Assembly (NCBI RefSeq): GCF_022063185.1
Contig: NZ_CP091913.1
Span: 2,481,501-2,545,500, forward strand
Origin: Nostoc sp. UHCC 0870
Lineage (GTDB): Bacteria; Cyanobacteriota; Cyanobacteriia; Cyanobacteriales; Nostocaceae
DNA: 64,000 bases
Direction: 5' to 3'
Within the stretch, counting starts at the first letter, position 1. Every line of letters begins with the position of its first letter. Below, piece after piece: positions 26,964-35,609 of this stretch. Below the pieces are notes generated by a model, which did no database searches, had not been told where the DNA came from, and saw only the letters and a list, made by a program, of their open reading frames with translations. The translations under genes were made by a program, and so were the position numbers.

Positions 26964-27734
26964 ATGAAAACTGAGATAATTGTTATTTTATCCCAACGCG
27001 AAATCGACAAAATGCGGCAGGCGGGACGCTTGGCGGCTAAACTTTTGCAGCATCTAGAACCATTGGTAAAACCAGGAGTCACCACCCTCGAACTTAATGA
27101 TGAAGCTGAACGCTGGACACAAGCACACGGAGCAAAAAGCGCACCCCTAAATTACAAAGGCTTTCCTAAATCAATTTGTACCAGCGTCAATGAAGTCATT
27201 TGTCATGGGATTCCCAACGCTAAACAGGTTCTCAAAGAAGGTGACATTATTAACATTGATGTGACACCGATTGTTGATGGTTATCACGGTGACACATCCA
27301 AGACTTTTATTGTTGGCACTGCTGCGCCAAAAGTACAACATCTGGTAGAAGTAACCCAAAAGTGTCTCTACTTAGGCATTGCGGAAGTCAAACCAGGGGC
27401 GCGGATTGGTGATATTGGCGCAGCTATTCAAGAGTATGCTGAGGGAGAAGGCTTTTCTGTGGTGCGTGATTTTGTGGGACATGGTATCAGCCATATTTTC
27501 CACACTGCACCAGATGTTCCCCACTACGGTATACGGGACAAAGGTAAGCGTTTGCGTCCGGGGATGGTATTTACAATTGAGCCAATGATTAACGAAGGCA
27601 CTTACGAAGTCGAGATGCTCAATGATGGTTGGACGGCTGTAACACGCGATCGCAAATTATCCGCCCAGTTTGAACATACCATAGTAGTTACAGAAGACGG
27701 CGTAGAAATCCTCACTCGCCCCGACGGTGATTAA
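26964..27734 (+). CDS. map: Methionine aminopeptidase, type I
   Basis: Removes the initiator methionine from nascent proteins. The 256-residue type I enzyme has metal ligands Asp99, Asp110, His173, Glu206 and Glu237 in the expected motifs (NIDVTPIVDGYHGDTSKTF, FVGHGISHIFH, FTIEPMINEG, QFEHTIVVTEDG). His81 is in the substrate site. The start MKTEIIVILSQREIDKM is 12 bases after bvdR. Cyanobacteria carry several map paralogues; this is a short form without an N-terminal zinc extension. A TAATGAG heptamer array begins right after the stop. Confidence 0.96.
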   Translation: MKTEIIVILSQREIDKMRQAGRLAAKLLQHLEPLVKPGVTTLELNDEAERWTQAHGAKSAPLNYKGFPKSICTSVNEVICHGIPNAKQVLKEGDIINIDVTPIVDGYHGDTSKTFIVGTAAPKVQHLVEVTQKCLYLGIAEVKPGARIGDIGAAIQEYAEGEGFSVVRDFVGHGISHIFHTAPDVPHYGIRDKGKRLRPGMVFTIEPMINEGTYEVEMLNDGWTAVTRDRKLSAQFEHTIVVTEDGVEILTRPDGD

Positions 27735-27790
27735 ATGAGTAATGAGTAATGAGTAATGAGTAATGAGTAATGAGTAATGAGTAATGAGTA
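27735..27790. repeat. TAATGAG heptamer array
   Basis: Seven or eight perfect tandem TAATGAG units follow directly on the map stop codon. The reverse-complement unit (CTCATTA) forms the array at 30287-30325. Confidence 0.9.
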
Positions 27791-27825
27791 AATACCCATT
27801 ACTTCACTCAATAAATATTACCAAA

Positions 27826-29181
27826 TTATCTTCCTAAGTGATTAGGGATACCTTCACAACCGCCAGGAATTGTATTTCTGGTTTTTTCTCCACCCCAAGC
27901 GCAGCAGTAATAACGAACGGACTCAGGCATTCTTTGAACATCGCTAAAATCAGCATTTTCGACCACCGCACCAGTGTATTCTCCTGTTTCATAGTCTGGT
28001 GGTTCAGTGCGACTGCGAGGTGATGCTTGTGCCAATGTACCGTAAAATAGGCGCACCCCATTTAAGTCAGCCCCTCTGAGATTGGCATCATATAAGATGG
28101 TACGAGCGAGGTTGGCTTTAACTAAATCACAACCACTCAGGTTAGCGCGAACAAGATTGGCTTCACTCAGGTCAGTCCAACGTAAATCTGTACCCGCAAG
28201 GTCGGCGGCGGCTAACATCACACCTAAATCAATGACGCGTACACCCTCTAAGCGGTCTTCTGCGTAGCCGCCAACGCCGTTGAGAATGGCTCTACCTAGA
28301 CGGCGATCGCGTTTTAGGGGTGTGAGTAACTTAGAACGGGACAAAAAACGCAGAATTTTAGCTTTACCACTACCATCGACACTACTAAAAATTGCCGCCG
28401 TCCGACCTTCGGCGATCGCTCTTTCTTGCGGCCAATCTTCTAATAATCCTTCTTCATCTAACACCAAATCAGAAACACCTTGGAAGTAGGAATCAATGGT
28501 TTGTTGTTGGGTAATAATATTTTGCTGAACAGTTAACAAGTTTTGCTGAATTGTCAAGTCTTTGGAAATTACATATTGTCGCCACGCCACGTAAACAGCA
28601 ACGATCGCAATCAGAATTTGACCCAAAGCCCCAAACCACTCCGCCAGAGTTCCCGACGCATCCCAATTGATTCGCCGTCCCCACAGCAGTAAGCGATCGC
28701 CTATTCCGGTAAACTTCAAACCACCGATGAGTGAGACTATTAGCCCTACCGAGCCGATAAATATGGTTTTATCTTGACCATAAAACCACGAGTTGACGAC
28801 ATATTGCAACCAAGGGAAGAGTATCACCAAAGATAACAGCAACGTCCCCAACGTCCCCACCATACCGATGAGCCAGTTATTGAGGACAAAGCCGAGAAAA
28901 GTAATAGCGATCGCTACTACAGTCATTAACAATGCTCTCGGCTTAACTTTTAATTGAGGTTTCGGGGTGGTTGAGAAACTAGAACGGGCTTGTTGCAAGG
29001 CGGCTGTATTTTGCGGTGATTGCAAAGACGAAATCGCCGCTAAAGCTTGTTGTGCAGCTAGTGTTCCCGGTGTGAGTTGATTTTTACCTGCTCTCGCACC
29101 ATCAAAGTCATCTGGTTGCGATTCATTTTCAGGTATAGATTTTGGGGTTGGTGGTTTGGGGGAATTAGATTCAGTCGTCAT
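27826..29181 (-). CDS. Membrane pentapeptide-repeat protein
   Basis: 451 residues. A Pro/Ser-rich N-terminus (1-75) precedes four hydrophobic segments (about 84-130, 143-160 and 185-202). A helical stretch rich in Gln/Thr (205-235) leads to a pentapeptide-repeat region (about 315-390: LAGTDLRWTDLSEANLVRANLSGC in part). The C-terminus DVQRMPESVRYYCCAWGGEK ends in a Cys-containing tail. The beta-helix of A(D/N)LXX repeats is usually a protein-interaction surface. Function unknown. Single gene, convergent with map. Confidence 0.8.
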   Translation of the reverse strand: MTTESNSPKPPTPKSIPENESQPDDFDGARAGKNQLTPGTLAAQQALAAISSLQSPQNTAALQQARSSFSTTPKPQLKVKPRALLMTVVAIAITFLGFVLNNWLIGMVGTLGTLLLSLVILFPWLQYVVNSWFYGQDKTIFIGSVGLIVSLIGGLKFTGIGDRLLLWGRRINWDASGTLAEWFGALGQILIAIVAVYVAWRQYVISKDLTIQQNLLTVQQNIITQQQTIDSYFQGVSDLVLDEEGLLEDWPQERAIAEGRTAAIFSSVDGSGKAKILRFLSRSKLLTPLKRDRRLGRAILNGVGGYAEDRLEGVRVIDLGVMLAAADLAGTDLRWTDLSEANLVRANLSGCDLVKANLARTILYDANLRGADLNGVRLFYGTLAQASPRSRTEPPDYETGEYTGAVVENADFSDVQRMPESVRYYCCAWGGEKTRNTIPGGCEGIPNHLGR

Positions 29182-29500
29182 GTTTTCTATTTTGCCCCAG
29201 TAGTCTCAATTACCCAACTGTCCATGAAAAATTCACCATATATACAACATGGGGGGATTTTGACAGAGGAAATTGGCATCACAATTGCGATCAGCTACGC
29301 TGGGCGGTTACGCCATCGCTACTAAAATTTGATTTTCTCAACAAAATATGTTAATATTATTGAACATTTTTTACAAATCCTTCAAAGCAAACTAAACTGT
29401 TAAAACATATACAAAACTATCTAAAAAGATTCGTGATAGTGAATACGATTAGGAAAGATGGGTAGTTTTAACATTGTTTTATGAGTTCTGTGGTTACAGC

Positions 29501-30244
29501 ATGGTCTTTTGGCGCAGCTTGGTTGCCTCTGGTTTTATTACTGTTTTGATGTTTGGCTGTAGTAATGGGATAAACTCATCAACAGCAAAGACCAGGGAAG
29601 TAGTCAAAAAGATTAATGTTTCCCGGCTATTTACAGAAGCGAAGGATAGCCAAAAAGCAGAACAATTATTTATTGAAGGTAATAAATTATCAGATGCACA
29701 ACGCTATCAAGATGCTATAGCGATGTATGAGCAAGCGATCGCCATTAAACCAGAAAGTGCAGATATTTGGATTAATCGGGGTAACGCCCTAGCATCGTTG
29801 CAAAAGTATAAAGATGCCCTCTCATCCTACGACAAAGCGATCGCCCTCCAGCCAGAAAAAGATGAAGCTTGGTATAACCGAGGTAACGTGTTAATGACCT
29901 TGCAAAATTATCAAGGTGCAGTAGCAGCATACGACAAAGCGATCGCCCTCGCACCAAAGAAAGCCGCAGCTTGGATTAATCGCGGAATTTCCCTGACAAA
30001 GCTGCAACGTTATCAAGAAGCGTTAAAGTCTTATGATCAAGCGATCGCCATCAAACCCGATAAACCAGAAGTCTATTACAATCAAGCTTGTACCTATGCC
30101 TTACAAAGCAATGTAGAATTAGCCACTGCAAATTTGCAAAAAGCTATACAACTTGATGCTGGTAAGTACCAATCGTTAGCAAAAATTGACCCAGATTTTG
30201 ATAAAGTGCGTAGTAATAAGCAATTTCAGGAATTGATGCAGTAG
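29501..30244 (+). CDS. TPR-repeat lipoprotein
   Basis: 247 residues from the ATG at 29501 (MVFWRSLVAS). A hydrophobic signal ends LMFGC, a plausible lipobox (cysteine at about residue 20). Four or five TPR units follow (about 60-200) with the recurrent pattern AWYNRGNVLMTLQNYQGAVAAYDKAIAL. The HIP1 site GCGATCGC recurs at the same place in successive TPRs, encoding the KAIA motif. Likely a periplasmic or outer-membrane-attached scaffold; partners unknown. An ATG nine codons upstream is an alternative start. Confidence 0.82.
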   Translation: MVFWRSLVASGFITVLMFGCSNGINSSTAKTREVVKKINVSRLFTEAKDSQKAEQLFIEGNKLSDAQRYQDAIAMYEQAIAIKPESADIWINRGNALASLQKYKDALSSYDKAIALQPEKDEAWYNRGNVLMTLQNYQGAVAAYDKAIALAPKKAAAWINRGISLTKLQRYQEALKSYDQAIAIKPDKPEVYYNQACTYALQSNVELATANLQKAIQLDAGKYQSLAKIDPDFDKVRSNKQFQELMQ

Positions 30245-30286
30245 GTAAGACGAGCAGGGGGAGCAGGGGGATCAGGGGGAGAAAAA

Positions 30287-30325
30287 TACATTACTCATTA
30301 CTCATTACTCATTACTCATTACTCA
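30287..30325. repeat. TACTCAT heptamer array
   Basis: About five TACTCAT units between the TPR gene and the next gene; it is the complementary form of the TAATGAG array at 27735. Confidence 0.85.
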
Positions 30326-30335
30326 CCTCTTTCCA

Positions 30336-31214
30336 ATGAAAAAACTTTTAATAACGGGAGTAAGTGGTTTTTTGGGATGGCATCTTTGCCAAATAGCTAA
30401 ACAAAATTGGCAAGTTTATGGAACTTATTATTACCATAATATAGAAATTTCTGGTATTAACTTAATTAAATTAAACTTAACAGATTTTGCTGAATTGCAG
30501 CAGGCATTTAGGGAAATTCAACCGGATGCAGTCATTCATACAGCAGCGCGATCGCAACCAAACTTTTGCCAAATCCATCCCGAAGAATCACACTTAATTA
30601 ATGTGACAGCATCTAGTAATATTGCGGGACTTTGTGCAGATTATGCTATTCCCTGTGTTTTCACATCAACCGACTTAGTTTTTGATGGATTAAATGCTCC
30701 TTATAAAGAAACAGATGCGGTGTGTCCTGTTAATATTTATGGTGAGCAAAAAGTATTAGCAGAAATACAAATGTTAGAACGCTATCCCATGACAGCAGTC
30801 TGTCGGATGCCATTAATGTTTGGTAATGCTACCCCCACAGCTAAAAGTTTTATTCAGCCATTTATTGAAATTTTAAACCAGAGAAAAGAACTAAATTTAT
30901 TCATCGACGAATTTCGCACACCAACCAGTGCTAAAACTGCGGTACAGGGATTGTTATTAGCATTAGCAAAAGTTAATGGTATTATTCATTTAGGCGGAAA
31001 AGAAAGAATTTCTCGCTATGATTTTGGGCGGCTTTTGGTAGATGTTTTTCAACTTCCGGCAATTGGACTTAAAGGTTGTCGTCAACAAGATGTGCAAATG
31101 GCAGCACCAAGACCCGCAGATGTATCTTTAGATAGTTCTAAAGCTTTTATTTTGGGGTATCAGCCTCGGTCTATCAAAGAAGAGTTAGAGGAATTAGCTT
31201 TGCTGATATCTTGA
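30336..31214 (+). CDS. RmlD/extended-SDR sugar reductase-like protein
   Basis: 292 residues of the extended short-chain dehydrogenase type, closest in layout to dTDP-4-dehydrorhamnose reductase. The NAD(P) motif is GVSGFLGWHL (8-17), followed by DAVIHTAARSQPNFCQ, PCVFTSTDLVFDG and the catalytic NIYGEQK (Tyr and Lys). A C-terminal substrate part contains HLGGKERISRYDFG. No rhamnose-synthesis genes are adjacent, so the substrate is unknown. It ends 43 bases before ureB and may share a transcript with it. Confidence 0.82.
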   Translation: MKKLLITGVSGFLGWHLCQIAKQNWQVYGTYYYHNIEISGINLIKLNLTDFAELQQAFREIQPDAVIHTAARSQPNFCQIHPEESHLINVTASSNIAGLCADYAIPCVFTSTDLVFDGLNAPYKETDAVCPVNIYGEQKVLAEIQMLERYPMTAVCRMPLMFGNATPTAKSFIQPFIEILNQRKELNLFIDEFRTPTSAKTAVQGLLLALAKVNGIIHLGGKERISRYDFGRLLVDVFQLPAIGLKGCRQQDVQMAAPRPADVSLDSSKAFILGYQPRSIKEELEELALLIS

Positions 31215-31257
31215 TTTCGGATAAAATTAACTATCAAGTAATACCATTGCAAATACT

Positions 31258-31566
31258 ATGATGATACCAGGGGAAATTATCACACCTGCCGGAGAAATTG
31301 AACTTAATGCTGGTCGTCAAGCTGTGAAATTGTGCGTAGGGAATACAGGCGATCGCCCGATTCAAGTGGGTTCACATTTTCATTTTTATGAGGTGAATAA
31401 TGCGCTTAATTTTGATCGGGAACAAGCGTTGGGAATGCGGTTAGATATTCCAGCCGGAACAGCAGTGCGGTTTGAACCGGGGGATGAGAAGGAGGTGAGT
31501 TTAGTTCCTTTAGTTGGGAGTCGTCAGGTTTATGGGTTTAATGGGAAGGTGAATGGGAAATTATAA
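31258..31566 (+). CDS. ureB: Urease subunit beta
   Basis: 102 residues, full length for the beta chain of the (UreABC)3 nickel urease that hydrolyses urea to ammonia and carbon dioxide. Family motifs are [48 protein letters not shown] and [10 protein letters not shown]. It starts at the ATG at 31258; a second ATG follows immediately. The expected ureA is not upstream; an RmlD-like gene is. ureC lies 496 bases downstream but is separated by an inverted-repeat unit carrying a gene on the other strand. Confidence 0.97.
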   Translation: MMIPGEIITPAGEIELNAGRQAVKLCVGNTGDRPIQVGSHFHFYEVNNALNFDREQALGMRLDIPAGTAVRFEPGDEKEVSLVPLVGSRQVYGFNGKVNGKL

Positions 31567-32026
31567 CGCAAAGGGGCGCGGAGGTTTACGCAGAGGTGCG
31601 CGGAGTTAGAGTTTGTTGGCTACGCGTTTGATGCCTTCTTTGAGGTGGAGGACGTTAAAGTTAAGGAGGAGTCCGAGTTTACAGTGGGTAAGTTTCAGGT
31701 ACGTGAGAAGTTGTACCGCGTGGATGGGTTTGAGAGATTCTACAGATTTGACTTCAATCACTACTTTATTTTCGACTATCAAATCCAAACGATAGGCGCA
31801 ATCTAATTGCACCTCTTTATACACAAGGGGTAATGAAATTTGCCTACCAACTCTAAATCCTTGCTGCTGCAATTCATAACACAAACACTCCTCATAAGCC
31901 GACTCCAACAACCCAGGACCCAATGCCGTATGCACCCTCATTCCACACCCAATAATCATCCCACTCAAATCATTCTCATCCATACTCCGCGCCCCTCTGC
32001 GCTTCCCTCCGCGCTCCTTTGCGTTT
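31565..32026. mobile_element. Inverted-repeat unit carrying a GxxExxY gene
   Basis: 462-bp unit between ureB and ureC. The left 44-bp end (31565-31608, starting AACGCAAAGGGGCGCGGAGG) and the right end (31983-32026, reverse complement starting AAACGCAAAGGAGCGCGGAG) are near-identical inverted repeats. Both are built of CGCAAAGG/CGCGGAGG/CGCAGAGG modules. The enclosed gene fills the space exactly, with its start codon touching one repeat and its stop inside the other. The left repeat also begins inside the ureB stop codon. No transposase is present; mobility is inferred from structure and from the split operon. Confidence 0.7.
31606..31983 (-). CDS. GxxExxY family protein
   Basis: 125 residues from the ATG at 31983 ([12 protein letters not shown]); a longer frame would translate the flanking repeat and is unlikely. 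The family-defining motif is [13 protein letters not shown]. It is followed by [19 protein letters not shown], which fits a PD-(D/E)XK-like core (Asp, Glu, Lys), so nuclease-like activity is possible but unproven. In many genomes such genes occur alone, flanked by short repeats. Here it lies antisense inside the urease operon, so its transcription would run against ureBC. Confidence 0.85.
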   Translation of the reverse strand: MDENDLSGMIIGCGMRVHTALGPGLLESAYEECLCYELQQQGFRVGRQISLPLVYKEVQLDCAYRLDLIVENKVVIEVKSVESLKPIHAVQLLTYLKLTHCKLGLLLNFNVLHLKEGIKRVANKL

Positions 32027-32062
32027 AAACTCAATTCTAACCCCACTTCCAAAAAATGTAAT

Positions 32063-33769
32063 ATGCCTTACAAAATATCTCGCCGCGCCTACGCAGAAAC
32101 CTACGGCCCCACAGTAGGCGATCGCATCCGTCTAGCTGACACAGAATTATTTATACAAGTAGAACAAGATTTTACTACCTACGGCGACGAAGTAAAATTT
32201 GGCGGCGGTAAAGTCATCCGCGATGGGATGGGACAATCCCCTATTTCCAATGCTGATGGTGCAGTAGATTTAGTCATTACCAATGCTTTGATTCTCGATT
32301 GGTGGGGAATAGTCAAAGCAGACATCGGCATTAAAGACGGTAAGATATTCAAAATTGGGAAAGCCGGTAATCCATATATTCAAGACAATATAGATATTAT
32401 TATCGGCCCAGGTACAGAAGCCTTAGCCGGGGAAGGAATGATTCTCACGGCTGGCGGAATTGATAGCCATATTCATTTTATCTGTCCCCAGCAGATTGAA
32501 GTTGCGATCGCCTCCGGTATCACTACCATGATTGGCGGTGGTACAGGCCCCGCGACAGGAACAAACGCCACCACCTGCACCCCCGGCCCCTGGAATATTT
32601 ACCGAATGCTACAAGCGGCTGATGCTTTCCCCATGAACTTAGGCTTTTTAGGTAAGGGAAACACCAGCCAACCCCAAGGCTTAGTTGAACAAGTTTTAGC
32701 CGGTGCAATGGGGTTAAAGCTACATGAAGACTGGGGAACTACCCCCGCTACCATTGATACTTGTCTCAGTGTCGCCGATGAATATGATGTGCAAGTGGCG
32801 ATTCACACCGACACCCTCAACGAAGCCGGATTTGTCGAAGATACCATCGCCGCCTTTAAACATCGTGTCATTCACACTTACCACACAGAAGGCGCAGGCG
32901 GTGGACACGCACCAGATATCATCAAAGTCTGCGGTGAACTCAACGTCCTCCCATCTTCCACCAACCCCACCCGTCCCTATACCCTCAACACCTTAGATGA
33001 ACACCTAGATATGTTGATGGTATGTCATCACCTCGACCCCAGCATCCCTGAAGATGTCGCCTTTGCAGAGTCCCGCATTCGTCGGGAAACCATCGCCGCC
33101 GAAGATATTCTGCACGACTTAGGCGCGTTTAGCATGATTGCATCCGATTCGCAAGCAATGGGAAGGGTAGGTGAAGTAATAATTCGCACTTGGCAAACAG
33201 CCCACAAAATGAAGGTACAACGGGGAAGCCTCGCGGGTGATGGAGAAGCAGATAATCTGCGGGCTAAAAGATATGTTGCAAAATACACTATTAATCCTGC
33301 AATTACACATGGTATTGCTGAGTATGTCGGTTCGGTAGAAGCAGGTAAACTTGCAGATTTATGCTTGTGGCGACCAGCATTTTTTGGTGTGAAACCAGAG
33401 ATAGTCATTAAAGGCGGGATGATTGCATGGTCACAGATGGGAGATGCTAACGCCAGTATTCCCACACCCCAACCTGTCCATATGCGACCGATGTTTGGTA
33501 GTTTTGCAGGTGCGAAACACGCCACATCTTTAACCTTTGTTTCTCAAGCAGCTTTAGCCAGAGAAATTCCTAGCCAGTTGGGTTTAAAGAAATCAGCCGT
33601 AGCGGTTTCTGGAACACGTCAATTAACTAAACAGGATATGAAGTTAAATGATGCTTTACCTCATATAGAAGTAGATCCAGAAACCTATGAAGTCAAAGCT
33701 GATGGCGAATTGTTGACCTGTGAACCCGCCACCGTTTTACCAATGGCGCAAAGATACTTTTTGTTTTAG
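32063..33769 (+). CDS. ureC: Urease subunit alpha
   Basis: 568 residues, the catalytic chain of nickel urease. The dinickel ligands are visible: His136 and His138 ([11 protein letters not shown]), Lys219 to be carbamylated (GLKLHEDWG), His248 and His274. The active-site flap pair is Cys321-His322 ([13 protein letters not shown]). The N-terminus [20 protein letters not shown] is typical. Nickel insertion requires UreDEFG, not encoded in this window. The start ATG at 32063 lies 36 bases after the right inverted repeat of the GxxExxY unit. That unit could disturb coupling to ureB. Confidence 0.98.
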   Translation: MPYKISRRAYAETYGPTVGDRIRLADTELFIQVEQDFTTYGDEVKFGGGKVIRDGMGQSPISNADGAVDLVITNALILDWWGIVKADIGIKDGKIFKIGKAGNPYIQDNIDIIIGPGTEALAGEGMILTAGGIDSHIHFICPQQIEVAIASGITTMIGGGTGPATGTNATTCTPGPWNIYRMLQAADAFPMNLGFLGKGNTSQPQGLVEQVLAGAMGLKLHEDWGTTPATIDTCLSVADEYDVQVAIHTDTLNEAGFVEDTIAAFKHRVIHTYHTEGAGGGHAPDIIKVCGELNVLPSSTNPTRPYTLNTLDEHLDMLMVCHHLDPSIPEDVAFAESRIRRETIAAEDILHDLGAFSMIASDSQAMGRVGEVIIRTWQTAHKMKVQRGSLAGDGEADNLRAKRYVAKYTINPAITHGIAEYVGSVEAGKLADLCLWRPAFFGVKPEIVIKGGMIAWSQMGDANASIPTPQPVHMRPMFGSFAGAKHATSLTFVSQAALAREIPSQLGLKKSAVAVSGTRQLTKQDMKLNDALPHIEVDPETYEVKADGELLTCEPATVLPMAQRYFLF

Positions 33770-33833
33770 TCCATGACCTTTTTTAAATTTTGTTAGCGCA
33801 GCGTTAGCGAGTCCGCGAGCGTCATTTTGAATT

Positions 33834-34172
33834 TTGAATTGGAGCGCAGCGACTGACTGGGTGATGGTTTTGCCAAGGGAATTGGCATTAGATTTTAAAA
33901 TGGAAGTCAGAAGTTACGAGGAGGTACAGAGAATGCGGTACGTAACCAGTATTGAACGGCTAGCAAAAGAAGAAGGGATTGTTCAAATGGGTAGAGAGAA
34001 TTTGATTGCTATTTTAGAAACCAGATTTGGAGAAGTGCCAAACTCTATTGTTGAAGCTATCAATAGCATTAATGATCCATCGTTGCTGAAGACACTGCTG
34101 AAAAGCGCGATCGCAATTTCATCAACTACAGAATTTCAGCAAGTATTGGATCATCTTACTACTGGAGGATGA
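33834..34172 (+). pseudogene. Rpn/PD-(D/E)XK transposase-like protein, C-terminal fragment
   Basis: 112 codons resembling the C-terminal third of the Rpn-type recombination-promoting nuclease/putative transposase family common in Nostoc: a WVMVLPRELALDF-like segment, YVTSIERLAKEEG, and a helical end LIAILETRFGEVPNSIVEAI. The nuclease core with its PD-(D/E)XK motif is absent. Upstream sequence is only repeat (33784-33850), where the frame begins without a proper leader. Likely a truncated remnant, though a short expressed product cannot be ruled out. Confidence 0.55.
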
Positions 34173-34177
34173 AATTA

Positions 34178-35041
34178 TCACATTTTCATACTCAAATCTA
34201 ACCACTTCGATTGGGTAATCGGCGCACTGCTGGAAATATAGTCAACACCTGTCTCAGCAACAGCGCGAATAGTTTCTAAGGTTACATTCCCAGAGGCTTC
34301 TATTTTTACCCGTTTATCCTGTTGACGAATTAACTCCACTGCTTCCCGCATCATATCTAAGGGCATATTATCTAACATAATAATGTCGGCTTGATGCTGC
34401 AAAGCTTCTTTCACCTGTGCTAAATTTTCCGTTTCTACCTCTATTGTCAAAGGATAGGGAATTTTGGCACGAATCCGGGTGATGGCTTCTGCAATTCCCC
34501 CAGCCGCCGCAATATGGTTATCTTTAATCATCACTGCATCATCTAACCCCATGCGGTGATTAATTGCACCACCCACAGCAGTCGCGTACTTTTCTAACAG
34601 TCTTAATCCTGGTGTGGTTTTGCGAGTATCTACTAACTGTGCAGGTAAATCGGCAATTTGTTTTACATATTGATTAGTTAAGGTAGCAATTCCACTCAAG
34701 CGCATCCCTAAGTTCAACGCCACCCGTTCCCCCATCAGCAACGCATCCAATGAACCGTGAATTTCCGCTACTAATTGTCCTGGTTCACAGAATGCACCTT
34801 CATCAGCAGCCACTACAAAATTAACTTTCTCATTCAATAGTTGAAATACCCTAGCTGCTACAGGTAAACCAGCGATTATTCCTGGTGCTTTTGCTATCCA
34901 TTGTGCCTTACCTGGAGTGACATCTGCGGCTAATAGACTATTTGTAGTGCGATCGCCTCTACCAATATCTTCTAATAACCAGCTTTGCAATAGCTGATCT
35001 AAGACAATAAATGGGGGTAGGACGGCATTTAAATGGTTCAT
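34178..35041 (-). CDS. nadC: Nicotinate-nucleotide pyrophosphorylase (carboxylating)
   Basis: 287-residue quinolinate phosphoribosyltransferase of NAD synthesis, converting quinolinate and PRPP to nicotinate mononucleotide. Motifs: EDIGRGDRTTNSLL, LMGERVALNLGMRLSGIATLT, DTRKTTPGLRLLEKYAT with the substrate-binding basic residues, GGAINHRMGLDDAVMIKDNH, IEVETENLAQ and the C-terminal EASGNVTLETI. Complete and standard length. nadA and nadB are not adjacent. The gene is convergent with the Rpn fragment. A heptamer array begins just upstream of its ATG at 35041. Confidence 0.97.
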   Translation of the reverse strand: MNHLNAVLPPFIVLDQLLQSWLLEDIGRGDRTTNSLLAADVTPGKAQWIAKAPGIIAGLPVAARVFQLLNEKVNFVVAADEGAFCEPGQLVAEIHGSLDALLMGERVALNLGMRLSGIATLTNQYVKQIADLPAQLVDTRKTTPGLRLLEKYATAVGGAINHRMGLDDAVMIKDNHIAAAGGIAEAITRIRAKIPYPLTIEVETENLAQVKEALQHQADIIMLDNMPLDMMREAVELIRQQDKRVKIEASGNVTLETIRAVAETGVDYISSSAPITQSKWLDLSMKM

Positions 35042-35045
35042 GTAG

Positions 35046-35117
35046 GGAATAGGGGACAGGGGACAGGTGACAGGGGACAGGGGACAGGGGACAGGGGACA
35101 GGTGACAGGTGACAGCG
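35046..35117. repeat. GGGGACA heptamer array
   Basis: About nine GGGGACA/GGTGACA units, starting four bases upstream of the nadC start codon, in the region that should contain its ribosome-binding site and promoter. Confidence 0.85.
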
Positions 35118-35156
35118 AAGAGAGAAGTAGTAAGTAGTGTTTCTTTTATATGTTGC

Positions 35157-35277
35157 TATAGCGTTTCTTACTTAATCACATGAGGTTATATCATAGCCCC
35201 CTCCTTGCTTGCGGGGAGGGGGTTGGGGGTGGGGTTCTCATACCTCACTAAAGCGAGAACCGCTATAGTACCTTAGC
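35157..35277 (+). repeat. TATAGCG palindromic element, 121-bp copy
   Basis: Complete element with ends TATAGCG and CGCTATA, the same C-rich/G-rich core and the ATACCTCA arm. It is longer than the 18475 copy because of an extra CTAAAGCGAGAACC segment before the right end, also seen (diverged) in the 39839 copy. Confidence 0.85.
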
Positions 35278-35375
35278 TGGGCTAGGTAGAGGCTTACAAA
35301 AAATTATTATTATCTTTACAAAAAAATCTTGTTACCAAAACTGTTACGAGCGTCTCGTCACTAGTCAGTTACTCT

Positions 35376-35456
35376 ATCATGATATTTAGTTAAACTCCTC
35401 ACACCACACTAAAAACCGTGAAACTATAACATCATAATAGTTTCGCGGTTTTTTTT
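35376..35456 (+). ncRNA. yfr1: Yfr1 small RNA
   Basis: Contains the ultraconserved Yfr1 core ACTCCTCACAC (35394-35404). It is followed by a terminator hairpin, AAACCGTGAAACTAT (35413-35427) pairing with ATAGTTTCGCGGTTT (35437-35451, one G-U), and a T-run. Yfr1 is a trans-acting cyanobacterial RNA that binds outer-membrane-protein and other mRNAs through this unpaired core. The 5' end is not determined; TATCATGATA (35376-35385) may be a short 5' stem or a -10 region. There is no protein gene on this strand that the terminator could serve. Confidence 0.85.
35411..35456 (+). terminator. Terminator stem of Yfr1
   Basis: 15-bp stem with one wobble pair and a 9-base loop, ending in eight T. It forms the 3' end of the small RNA. 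Confidence 0.9.
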
Positions 35457-35495
35457 GACAATTGAGTAGCCTAGGCGGAAAATCGTCGTAGTGGT

Positions 35496-35569
35496 CTATC
35501 AAGTTAGTTTTGAAGGTTCGTAGTAAGGACTTTAGTCCTTAACATTGCAAGGACTGAAGTCCTGACTAC
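35496..35569 (+). repeat. GTAGTAAGG palindrome, copy 3
   Basis: Starts CTATCAAGTTAGTTTTGAAG, then GTAGTAAGGACTTTAGTCCT, a short loop and a diverged right arm ending CTGACTAC. The left flank is shared with the copy at 21526-21596. It lies 40 bases before the quinone oxidoreductase gene. Confidence 0.75.
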
Positions 35570-35609
35570 AAACTAAGTGTGCATCTAGTTTCAACTCGGA
35601 GAAACAATC

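Noticed and set aside
33028-33525. Minus-strand frame of 165 codons inside ureC
   Set aside because: Entirely antisense to a well-conserved catalytic gene; composition reflects ureC codons.
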